Origin: Opitutaceae bacterium
Lineage (GTDB): Bacteria > Verrucomicrobiota > Verrucomicrobiia > Opitutales > Opitutaceae
Direction of reading: 5' to 3'
DNA length: 5,974 bases
Assembly: GCA_023269455.1 (NCBI GenBank)
Contig: JAHFTG010000146.1
Location: forward strand, 1-5,974
Of the stretch, positions 1-5,974 are shown in pieces. The notes beneath the pieces are model-generated. The model had not been told where the DNA came from. It saw only the letters and a list, made by a program, of their open reading frames with translations, and made no database searches. Positions within the stretch are counted from its first letter, which is position 1, and every line of letters starts with the position of its first letter. The position numbers and the translations under genes were made by a program.

Positions 1-657
1 CATGTGCCGCACGGCGATCTCGGCCGTGCTCGCGAGGTTCGCGAGCTCACGCAGGAAAGCGGCCTGAGCGTGGCCGCTTACGGGAGTTACTACCGCGTGG
101 GCCAGAGCGAGAGCGCGGGGCCGCCGTTCGAGCGCATTTTGGAAACCGCTGTAGAGCTCGGGGCGCCGACGATTCGCGTGTGGCCCGGCGGCGCAGGCTC
201 CGACGCGACCGACGAGGAGGGCCGGTGGAAAATCATTCAGGATCTGCGCCGCATCGCCGGGCTCGCGTCGCGCGCGCTGGTGGGCGTGTCGCTGGAATTT
301 CACGGCGGCACGCTCACGGACACCAACGAGTCCGCGAGCAAACTCATGGTCGAGGTCGATCATCCCAATGTCTCCATCAACTGGCAGCCGCATAATGGCG
401 AGGCGACCGCGGAGTGCGTGCGAGGGCTGCACGAGGTGCTGCCGCGTGTGGGCAACGTGCATGTCTTTCACTGGTGGCCCACGGCGGATGTGCGTCATCC
501 GCTGGCGGACGGCGCGGATCGCTGGGCGGCATTCTGGCCGCTGCTGAACAAGGCGCCGGGCGACCGGTTTGCGTTGCTGGAATTCGTGCAGGGCGACGAG
601 CCGGCCGCGTTCTTGCGCGATGCGGCCACGCTCAAGGCATGGCTGGCGCAGTCGTGA
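1..657 (+). CDS. Sugar phosphate isomerase/epimerase, TIM barrel (5' partial)
   Basis: The C-terminal 218 residues of a xylose-isomerase-like TIM-barrel protein (AP endonuclease 2 superfamily). These enzymes isomerise or epimerise sugars, or act on related compounds such as inosose, usually with a divalent metal, in the cytosol. The reading frame is open to the left edge, so the true start lies outside; relatives of roughly 250-280 residues would imply some 40-60 missing. A GTG at position 4 is in frame but is not a credible start, because the sequence there (HVPHGDLGR) is already mid-domain. Visible barrel landmarks, counted from the first codon: IRVWPGG near residue 58-64, VSLEFHGG with a likely metal-ligand Glu at 99, INWQPHNG at 126-132, NVHVFHWW with His at 154, and LLEFVQGD with Glu at 194. 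The Glu/His/Glu pattern fits the family's metal site; the strand-end position that is often Asp reads Asn-Trp-Gln here. The substrate cannot be told from sequence. It ends at a TGA overlapped by the next gene's ATG. Confidence 0.87.
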   Translation, partial: HVPHGDLGRAREVRELTQESGLSVAAYGSYYRVGQSESAGPPFERILETAVELGAPTIRVWPGGAGSDATDEEGRWKIIQDLRRIAGLASRALVGVSLEFHGGTLTDTNESASKLMVEVDHPNVSINWQPHNGEATAECVRGLHEVLPRVGNVHVFHWWPTADVRHPLADGADRWAAFWPLLNKAPGDRFALLEFVQGDEPAAFLRDAATLKAWLAQS

Positions 658-1196
658 TGAGCGCCGGGGATTTTCAGGCTGATTTCAGGCGGAGTGTCGC
701 GGCGGTGGTGACGCGGTTTCTCGCGCAAAATGGACTCACCCCAATCGACGAAGCGGCGCTCGGCCCGCTGGCCGATGAATTGATCGCGTTGGGCGGCGCT
801 GTTTCCGGAGAGGGTGAAATTCCGGACGATGTCGTGAAGGCGGGCGTGGCGCGACTGCTTGCGGTGTTGTCGCCTCCGCGTCCCGAGTTGGCGAATCTGG
901 CGAAGCAGCTCATCAAGGGCTGTTACCAGCCGGATTATCCGCAGTGCCGCGAATCGTATCACGAGACGGATGCGCTCGGGCGCTGCCGGCGGCAGGAGCT
1001 GGCCAACGTTCTCACGCGAGTGAGCGGGACGCATTGTGTGGATTGCCCTTACTGGCGCGAGTGGTCGCCGGAGGAACACACGGCACGACTCGCTGCCGAA
1101 TGGAAGGACGGGGCGGCGGCGTTTGCCGCGCATTGCGAGGTGTTTTTACCCGGGGACTTTCGGGTGATGCGGCGGCTCGCGCAGGCGCGGGTTTAG
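657..1196 (+). CDS. Cysteine-rich conserved-looking protein of unknown function
   Basis: A 179-residue protein I do not recognise. The start is set at ATG 657, which shares its A with the TGA of the upstream isomerase (TGATG), a typical termination-reinitiation junction. A GTG immediately before it (654) is an alternative. The frame stays open further upstream, but that part lies inside the isomerase gene and reads as low-complexity Ala/Arg/Gly, as expected of a shadow frame. The N-terminal half (about residues 1-88) looks helical and has no cysteine. The middle holds five cysteines at 89, 97, 110, 127 and 130, giving C-x7-C-x12-C-x16-C-x2-C, among many aromatic and polar residues (CYQPDYPQC, CVDCPYW). 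A sixth cysteine sits at 160. There is no signal peptide or membrane segment, so it is probably cytosolic. The spacing suggests a zinc site or an iron-sulfur site; this is inference. No sugar-related motif ties it to its neighbour. It ends at TAG 1194-1196, overlapping the stop of the convergent gene. Confidence 0.8.
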   Translation: MSAGDFQADFRRSVAAVVTRFLAQNGLTPIDEAALGPLADELIALGGAVSGEGEIPDDVVKAGVARLLAVLSPPRPELANLAKQLIKGCYQPDYPQCRESYHETDALGRCRRQELANVLTRVSGTHCVDCPYWREWSPEEHTARLAAEWKDGAAAFAAHCEVFLPGDFRVMRRLAQARV

Positions 1197-1684
1197 TTGA
1201 AGCGGGCGAGGGCTTCGGAGGTAAGCCGGCAGGTGGTCCAGTCGGTCAGGCGACGGGCGCCCATGCGGTCATAGACGTTGATCGCGGGCTGGTTCCAGTC
1301 GAGCACGGCCCACTCCAGGCGTCCGCAGCCGCGCGTGTTGGCCAGGCTGGCAACGTGATGGAGCAAGGCGGTGCCCAGTCCGTGTCCGCGAAAGGCCGGG
1401 CGCACGTAGAGATCTTCCAGATAGAGGCCCGGCTTGCCGACGAAGGTGGAATAGGTCGGGTAAAACAGGGCGAAGCCGGAGGGATCTCCGTTCACGCAGG
1501 CCAGCACGGCTTCGGCGGCGGGGCGGCCATCGGGCGGGAAGAGCGCGGCGTGCAGTCGCTCCTCGGTGACCTCGACTTCGTGGGATAGTTTTTCATAGGC
1601 GGCCAGCTCGTGGATGAACGCGACGAGGGTTTTGACATCGGCCCGGGCGGCCGGTCGGATCTCAAAGGCAAAAACGGAGGTCAT
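1193..1684 (-). CDS. GNAT N-acetyltransferase, diamine/SSAT-like
   Basis: A 163-residue single-domain GNAT acetyltransferase, expected to move an acetyl group from acetyl-CoA to an amine in the cytosol. The N-terminus (IRPAARADVKTLVAFIHEL, then AYEKLSHEV) and the block YLEDLYVRP followed by RGHGLGTALL (residues 88-108) match the spermidine/spermine N1-acetyltransferase-like group. R99-x-x-G102-x-G104 is the acetyl-CoA pyrophosphate loop. WNQPAINVYDRMGA (130-143) carries Tyr138, the counterpart of the general-acid tyrosine of human SSAT, and E90-D91 match the acidic pair of that enzyme. Bacterial members may acetylate polyamines, thialysine or other small amines, so the substrate is open. Length is normal for the family. 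ATG 1684 was chosen because the domain begins just after it; the frame stays open about 1.5 kb further upstream, but only as a shadow of the kinase gene. No strong Shine-Dalgarno is visible before this ATG. The gene is divergent from the kinase, and its 3' end overlaps the plus-strand gene by four bases. Confidence 0.92.
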   Translation of the reverse strand: MTSVFAFEIRPAARADVKTLVAFIHELAAYEKLSHEVEVTEERLHAALFPPDGRPAAEAVLACVNGDPSGFALFYPTYSTFVGKPGLYLEDLYVRPAFRGHGLGTALLHHVASLANTRGCGRLEWAVLDWNQPAINVYDRMGARRLTDWTTCRLTSEALARFN

Positions 1685-1713
1685 GACATTCGAAAACAAC
1701 AGGCGATTCGGTT

Positions 1714-1760
1714 CCGCACAAGCGCCGGGCTTTGCGCCTCGACAAGCCCGGCTTGCGCGG
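1714..1760. repeat. Imperfect inverted repeat in the divergent intergenic region
   Basis: A strong dyad between the two divergent start codons. The innermost arms are a perfect 9-base inverted repeat, GCCGGGCTT at 1724-1732 and AAGCCCGGC at 1744-1752, around an 11-base loop. An alternative pairing is longer: CCGC (1714-1717) with GCGG (1757-1760), one A/C mismatch, CAAG (1719-1722) with CTTG (1752-1755), a two-base bulge at 1723-1724, then eight further pairs. That totals about 16 pairs over 47 bases. Neither side is followed directly by a T-run, so it does not look like a standard intrinsic terminator. It lies 30 bases from the acetyltransferase start and 30 from the kinase start. It could be an operator for a dimeric regulator serving both genes, or a hairpin in one or both leaders. 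The pairing is read directly; the function is inference. Confidence 0.6.
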
Positions 1761-1782
1761 ATTGCGTGGGCGACTTTCTTGC

Positions 1783-1786
1783 GGAG
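1783..1786 (+). promoter_or_regulatory. Possible ribosome binding site for the hybrid kinase
   Basis: GGAG lies three bases before ATG 1790, closer than the usual 5-9 base spacing, so it is weak evidence by itself. It supports ATG 1790 together with the typical signal-like N-terminus (MKRLIPLV) that follows. An in-frame GTG at 1766 is the main alternative start and would add eight residues. Confidence 0.35.
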
Positions 1787-1789
1787 CAC

Positions 1790-4700
1790 ATGAAACGACT
1801 CATCCCCTTGGTTTCTATTGGCTTTTGCGCGGTGATTTTTGCGCTGAGGGCCGGCGCGGCGGAAACGCCCGTCCTGGCCGGTGCCGATACCGAAGCCGAC
1901 TGGCTGCGCTGGATGGGGGTGGTCTTCGTGGTGATCGCCGCAGGCGGACTGCTGGTGTTCTGGGTCAATCTCCGGCTGCAAGCCCAGGTGGGTGTGCAGA
2001 CCCGCGCGCTCCGCGTATCGGAGACGCGGATGCGCAATCTTTTCGAGAATACGCCGGTGGCCATCGTGGAGGAGGATTTTTCCGCCGTCATGCGCTGGCT
2101 CGACGATCTGCGCGGACAGGGCGTGATTGATTTGCGCGGACATCTCAGCGCCCACGCCGGCCTGTCGTCGGAAAAATATCCGTTGGTGCGTGTCATCGCG
2201 GCCAATCGCACGGTGCTCAAGGTCAGCGGGGCGAGCGACGTGGACGACTACTCGCGCCTGATGATGCAGATGCGGACGCCCGCCGTGCTGGACGCGTTCG
2301 AGGCGCAGTTGCATGCGTTGTGGGAGGGCTCCACGGAGATGACGCGCGAACTGCGTTATCGCGGAGTGGACGGCCGCCCCGGGCACAGTCTCATGCATTG
2401 GAGCGTGCCGGATGGCGGCGGCCGCCCCGATTACTCCCGCGTGCAGGTCGCCTTTACGGATCTCGGCGTGTTGCGCGCCACCGAGGAAAAACTCCGCGAC
2501 ATCGAGGACCGCTGGCGGCTGGCGGTGATCAGCATCAACGCGGGCATCTGGGAATATAATTTTGTGACGGGGGAAACCTTCCTGTCCGACCGGTGGAAGG
2601 AAATCATCGGCTACTCGGCCTCGGACCTGCCCAGCGTGCGCGGCGAGTTCTGGGGACGCATCCATCCCGATGACGCCGAGCGCGTGAAGCGGGCGATGGG
2701 AGATTATCTCGCCGGGCACAGCGGGAGTTATTCCGTCGAGTTCCGCATGCGCTGCAAGGACGGCAACTATAAGTGGATCCTCTCGCGCGGGCATGCGCTT
2801 TTCAACGCGTTGGGCGAGCCGCAGCGGCTCGTGGGCGCGCACTCGGATATCGACAAGCGCAAACGCTCGGAGGACGCCCTGCGTGCTTCCGAAGAACGTT
2901 ACCGCGTGCTTTTTGAAAACTCGCCGGTCGCCATTCTGGAATACGATTTGCGCGGGCTGCGGACCTGGCTGCTGGAGGCGCGCAACGCGGGCGCGAAGGA
3001 TTTTGATGATTACGTGAAGGACCATCCGGGTCTTTTTGACGGGATTCTGGAAGGAGCGACGTTGGTGGGGTTGAATCGGGAGACGCTTCATCTCGTCGGT
3101 GCGACCACTAAGGCCGAGGTGATCGAGGCGGCTCCGCGCATCGTGACGATGGACATGGGCCGCGTGCGCCACGCGCTCTGCCGGGCGATCTGGGACGGGC
3201 GCAACGCGATCGAGGGCGAGGTGATGATCCATGCGCTCGATGGCACTCCGCGCCGGGTTTTTTACCGCTGGTGGGTGCCTTCACTGAGCGGCGAGCCGAG
3301 CTTTGCGTGGACGCAGGTGGTGCTGGTCGATCTCACCGGCATGAAGCGCACCGAGGAGGCGCTGGCGGCCGAGCGTGAGCGCCTGAGCGTGACATTGCGC
3401 GCGATGGCCGAGGGCGTGATCACGACGGACACGCACGGACGCGTGCTTTTTTTCAACGAGGCGGCCGCGCAGCTCACCGGCTGGAACGAGGATGCGGCGA
3501 TCGGGCGGGGGATCGACGAGGTCTGCGTGCTGCGCCACGAAAAAAGCAACGCGCCCGTGCCCGCGCCCGCGATGGCGGCGGTCTCCGGGCACAGCGTGAT
3601 CGAGCTGCCCCCGAGCACCGTGCTGCTCGACCGCCAGGGCGTGCCGCGTCTGGTCGAGGGTCGCTGCGCGCCGATCCACGATATGCAAAGCCAGGCGATC
3701 GGCGCGGTGTTCGTGTTGCGCGATGTCACGGAGCGCGCCCGCCTGGAGGGTGAAATCCTGCGCGCCTCGAAGCTCGAATCGGTCGGTATTCTTGCGGGCG
3801 GCATCGCGCATGATTTCAACAACCTGCTCACCGTCGTGATGGGCAATCTCACGCTGGCGATGCTCGATTCGCAGGTGATGGCGGCGGCGGGGCGCTGGTT
3901 GCAGGACGCCGAACGCGGAGTGATGCGGACCCGTGATCTCACGCAGCAGTTGCTCACGTTTGCGCGGGGTGGCGAGCCCGTGCGCTCGGCGGTCCGCCTG
4001 CCGGAAGTGGTGCGGGAGGCCGCCAATTTCGCCCTGCACGGCTCGAAGGTGCGCTGCGATTTCGCGATCGACGTCGATCTGTGGACGGCGGAAGTGGACA
4101 AAGGCCAGATCGGCCAGGTCGTGCAAAACCTCGTGATCAACGCGGTGCAGGCGATGCCTGATGGCGGCGTCATGCATATAGCGATGCGCAACGAGCATCT
4201 CCGCGACACCGTGACCCGACCGCTGGCCGATGGAAACTACCTGTGCATCGAGATCCGCGATACGGGTTCGGGTATTCCGAACGAGCACATCGCGCGGATT
4301 TTTGATCCTTATTTCACCACCAAAAAATCGGGCAGCGGACTCGGCCTGGCGACGGTTTACTCGATCGTGCGCAAGCACCAGGGGCATATCGAGGTCGAGT
4401 CGAAGCCGGGGCACGGCACGCTCTTCCGCTTTTGGTTGCCGGCGTCGCCTGAGGCGCGGCCTGCGCCCAGCGAGCCGATGGTGACGGCCGACGCGCTGAC
4501 GGGGCGCGTGTTGTTCATGGATGACGAGGAGCCGATCCGCACCATCGCCGAGTCGTTGTTCAAGCGGCTAGGTTTTGAGGTGACGACCGTATGTGACGGT
4601 CACGAGGCGGTGCGCGTTTATGGCGAGGGGCAGAAGAGCGGGAAGCCTTTTGACCTCGTCATCATGGACCTGACGGTGCCGGGCGGGATGGGTGGCAAGG

Positions 4701-4891
4701 CGGCGATGACCGAGCTGCTCAAACTCAATCCTAACGTGAAGGGCATAGTGTCGAGCGGCTACTCCAGTGATCCGGTGATGGCCAACTACCGCGCACACGG
4801 TTTCTCCGGCATGGTGGCTAAGCCTTACAAGCTGACCGATCTCGCGAAGACGATCCGCAGCGTGCTGGAACGCAATCAGACGGACGACTGA
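1790..4891 (+). CDS. Membrane-anchored multi-PAS hybrid sensor histidine kinase
   Basis: A 1033-residue hybrid kinase that autophosphorylates on histidine and passes the phosphate to its own receiver. A hydrophobic N-terminus (about 5-23, possible cleavage after AGA) and one membrane helix (about 42-60) leave a periplasmic stretch of only some 17-20 residues. Four PAS-type domains follow. Two are copies of a variant type (about 80-230 and 369-520, opening LFENTPVAI and LFENSPVAI). Between them is a PAS_3-type domain (about 240-357, with IHPDDAERVK and GRKWI-like KDGNYKWI). The fourth (about 530-650) precedes the kinase. Short helical linkers (RATEEKL, KRSEDAL, KRTEEAL) join them. The kinase core has H674 in GGIAHDFNNLL, an N-box QNLVINAVQAMP (779-790), DTGSGIP (824-830), IFDPYFTTK (837-845) and GSGLGLATVYSIV (848-860). 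The receiver (about 905-1027) has acidic D911/D912, phosphoacceptor D960, S988 and K1011 in AKPY. All catalytic residues appear intact. The signal and output partner are unknown; no response regulator with an output domain lies alongside. Confidence 0.95.
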   Translation: MKRLIPLVSIGFCAVIFALRAGAAETPVLAGADTEADWLRWMGVVFVVIAAGGLLVFWVNLRLQAQVGVQTRALRVSETRMRNLFENTPVAIVEEDFSAVMRWLDDLRGQGVIDLRGHLSAHAGLSSEKYPLVRVIAANRTVLKVSGASDVDDYSRLMMQMRTPAVLDAFEAQLHALWEGSTEMTRELRYRGVDGRPGHSLMHWSVPDGGGRPDYSRVQVAFTDLGVLRATEEKLRDIEDRWRLAVISINAGIWEYNFVTGETFLSDRWKEIIGYSASDLPSVRGEFWGRIHPDDAERVKRAMGDYLAGHSGSYSVEFRMRCKDGNYKWILSRGHALFNALGEPQRLVGAHSDIDKRKRSEDALRASEERYRVLFENSPVAILEYDLRGLRTWLLEARNAGAKDFDDYVKDHPGLFDGILEGATLVGLNRETLHLVGATTKAEVIEAAPRIVTMDMGRVRHALCRAIWDGRNAIEGEVMIHALDGTPRRVFYRWWVPSLSGEPSFAWTQVVLVDLTGMKRTEEALAAERERLSVTLRAMAEGVITTDTHGRVLFFNEAAAQLTGWNEDAAIGRGIDEVCVLRHEKSNAPVPAPAMAAVSGHSVIELPPSTVLLDRQGVPRLVEGRCAPIHDMQSQAIGAVFVLRDVTERARLEGEILRASKLESVGILAGGIAHDFNNLLTVVMGNLTLAMLDSQVMAAAGRWLQDAERGVMRTRDLTQQLLTFARGGEPVRSAVRLPEVVREAANFALHGSKVRCDFAIDVDLWTAEVDKGQIGQVVQNLVINAVQAMPDGGVMHIAMRNEHLRDTVTRPLADGNYLCIEIRDTGSGIPNEHIARIFDPYFTTKKSGSGLGLATVYSIVRKHQGHIEVESKPGHGTLFRFWLPASPEARPAPSEPMVTADALTGRVLFMDDEEPIRTIAESLFKRLGFEVTTVCDGHEAVRVYGEGQKSGKPFDLVIMDLTVPGGMGGKAAMTELLKLNPNVKGIVSSGYSSDPVMANYRAHGFSGMVAKPYKLTDLAKTIRSVLERNQTDD

Positions 4892-4901
4892 GACCGTTTC
4901 T

Positions 4902-5974
4902 TTACAGTTTCAACTCGACCTGGGTGACGGACGGGGCGATGCGGGCCTGGTGGCTGAAGTAGTGGTCGCTGAGGAGCGGGTGGAGCGCGTAGAGGCGTTT
5001 AAGGAGCGCGGCGAGGGTGTCGCCGAGCTTGGCGCCGTCGGCGTTGGCGGCGGGGGTGTCGCCGTTGAAGTAGCGGGCCAGTTTTACGGAGGCGAGGAAG
5101 TGGAGGGCTTCGTCCACGGCTTCGTGGGTGGAGTCGGGCTCGTTTTCGCGGGTGTCGAGGCGGATGGCGCGGAGACTCGTTTTGATCTGGTGCAGGTTGT
5201 GGAAAATGCTGCGGGGCGCGTCGGGCTGCTGGAGGAAAAGCTCGGCGACGAAGCGGGGCTGGCTGCGCGTCTGGTAGAGGCGGCGGTAGGCGTCTTGCGA
5301 GCCGAGCATGCGGAGGAGGGCGGAGAGCTCGGGGTTGTCGCGGTAAAGGAGCTGCGAGGCGGGGCTGGCAGCGGCGGTGTCGAGCGCGCCGAGCAGATGC
5401 CGGAGCGAGCTGCACGTCATGGTCGCGCGTTCGAGGTGCAGGCCCATGCGAAGGAAATGCCAGCCGGCATCCTGGAGCATGGTGCGCTCGGCGATGCCGA
5501 GGAGGGCGTTGACGTCGGTGAGGACGGCCTGGACGGCGAGGGCGGGAAGCGACGGGCCGTGGGAAGGGCGGGCGCGGATCTTCGGGGCGGGGCGGAGTTT
5601 TTGGAGCTCGGTCAGGCGGGCGAGGAGGCGGCTGAGCGTGATCCAGACTTCGGGGCTGACGTAGTCGCGGAGCTGGCGGGCGTTTTCCACGGCCCATTCG
5701 ATGGAGGAGTAGATCGAGCTGGAGTTGCCGGCGTCGAGCGACATGCGCCACATGAGGTCGATCGAGAGCGTGGCCTGCGGGTTTTCGCGGGCGGTGATCT
5801 TTTGGTCGGTGTGGCCGGTGGCTTCGAGCAAGCCGCGCCACACGGGCAGCCAGCGGCGGCGGTCGCGGGCGGGGATTTCCTCGAGGGCGACGTCTTCGAG
5901 GATGGACAACATGCGCGCGGTGGCTTCGGCGCGTTCCAGGTAGCGGCCGAGCCAGAAGAGGTGCTCGGCGGCGC
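4902..5974 (-). CDS. Alpha-E (DUF403) domain protein (5' partial)
   Basis: A 356-residue visible part of an alpha-helical alpha-E protein, named for its conserved Glu-Arg motif. An in-frame ATG at 5912 is not the start. Upstream codons continue to the window edge and read HLFWLGRYLERAEATAR, the family's N-terminal signature, so only about five to ten residues are missing. A second ER motif occurs at FLRMGLHLERATMT (E181-R182 from the window edge; the first is E13-R14), suggesting two related helical halves. Other family-like segments are NSSSI (83-87), VENARQLRDYVSPEVW and ELFLQQPDAPRSIFHNL. A Pro/Arg-rich linker (RPAPKIRARPSHGPS, about 127-141) makes it longer than the roughly 310-320 residues I expect. 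The biochemical role is poorly defined. Relatives usually sit beside a circularly permuted ATP-grasp protein and a transglutaminase-like protease in a predicted peptide-synthesis or modification cluster; such a partner would lie beyond the right edge. The gene converges on the kinase with ten bases between stops, and no terminator hairpin is visible there. Confidence 0.9.
   Translation of the reverse strand, partial: AAEHLFWLGRYLERAEATARMLSILEDVALEEIPARDRRRWLPVWRGLLEATGHTDQKITARENPQATLSIDLMWRMSLDAGNSSSIYSSIEWAVENARQLRDYVSPEVWITLSRLLARLTELQKLRPAPKIRARPSHGPSLPALAVQAVLTDVNALLGIAERTMLQDAGWHFLRMGLHLERATMTCSSLRHLLGALDTAAASPASQLLYRDNPELSALLRMLGSQDAYRRLYQTRSQPRFVAELFLQQPDAPRSIFHNLHQIKTSLRAIRLDTRENEPDSTHEAVDEALHFLASVKLARYFNGDTPAANADGAKLGDTLAALLKRLYALHPLLSDHYFSHQARIAPSVTQVELKL

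Noticed and set aside
495..1133. Minus-strand frame of 212 codons opposite the isomerase end and the cysteine-rich gene
   Set aside because: It has no family resemblance and an Arg-rich composition, and it overlaps two better-supported plus-strand genes.
944..1588. Plus-strand frame of 214 codons crossing from the cysteine-rich gene into the acetyltransferase
   Set aside because: It overlaps two genes with real family or context support and is Gly/Ala/Arg-rich with no motif.
1714..1760. Intrinsic terminator reading of the intergenic hairpin
   Set aside because: No T-run follows the stem directly on either strand, and it lies upstream of both divergent genes, so there is no adjacent transcript for it to end.
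1610..1789. Upstream extension of the kinase reading frame by 60 codons
   Set aside because: Part of it lies antisense to the acetyltransferase, and it would bury the signal-like hydrophobic N-terminus that begins at ATG 1790.
1685..1789. Sigma-70-type promoter boxes in the divergent gap
   Set aside because: TTGCGC at 1753 and TTGTGC on the minus strand resemble a -35 box, but no convincing -10 box lies at the right distance.
1685..3232. Open minus-strand frame running upstream of the acetyltransferase start, about 500 extra codons
   Set aside because: It lies opposite the clearly coding kinase and has shadow-like composition rich in Arg, His, Ala and Pro with no recognisable domain. The GNAT domain begins right after ATG 1684.
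3262..4414. Two long minus-strand open frames opposite the kinase core (315 and 377 codons)
   Set aside because: GC-rich genes often leave antisense frames open. Their composition is Arg/Ser/His-heavy, no domain is recognisable, and the plus strand encodes intact kinase motifs.
4999..5841. Second minus-strand frame of 280 codons inside the alpha-E gene
   Set aside because: Its translation is almost entirely Pro, Arg, Ala and His, a typical frame shadow of a GC-rich coding sequence.

Overview
The window is about 6 kb of GC-rich, densely packed bacterial DNA. Five protein-coding genes fill almost all of it; the only sizeable gap is about 105 bases (1685-1789). Overall codon style, weak Shine-Dalgarno sites and the gene types (sugar phosphate isomerase, PAS-rich hybrid kinase, alpha-E protein) suggest a free-living high-GC Gram-negative. 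A member of Verrucomicrobiota, family Opitutaceae or similar, is my best guess. That assignment is inference from general resemblance; no marker gene is present.

Layout. (1) 1-657, plus strand: the C-terminal part of a TIM-barrel sugar phosphate isomerase/epimerase, cut by the left edge. (2) 657-1196, plus: a 179-residue cysteine-rich protein of unknown function whose start codon overlaps the stop of gene 1 (TGATG), so the two are probably cotranscribed and translationally coupled. (3) 1193-1684, minus: a GNAT acetyltransferase of the spermidine/spermine (diamine) N-acetyltransferase-like type, converging on gene 2 with a 4-base overlap of the stops. (4) 1685-1789: a divergent intergenic region holding a long imperfect inverted repeat. 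(5) 1790-4891, plus: a 1033-residue membrane-anchored hybrid sensor histidine kinase with four PAS-type domains, a kinase core and a C-terminal receiver. (6) 4902-5974, minus: an alpha-E (DUF403) protein, convergent with the kinase across a 10-base gap and cut at its N-terminus by the right edge.

The genes do not form one pathway. The isomerase and the cysteine-rich protein look like an operon tail. The acetyltransferase and the kinase share one divergent control region. The alpha-E gene is probably the downstream end of an operon that starts outside the window, classically with a circularly permuted ATP-grasp protein. No RNA genes, mobile elements or CRISPR arrays were seen. The least explained items are the cysteine-rich protein, the hairpin in the divergent promoter region, and the duplicated variant PAS domain in the kinase. 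I see no convincing new multi-gene system here.
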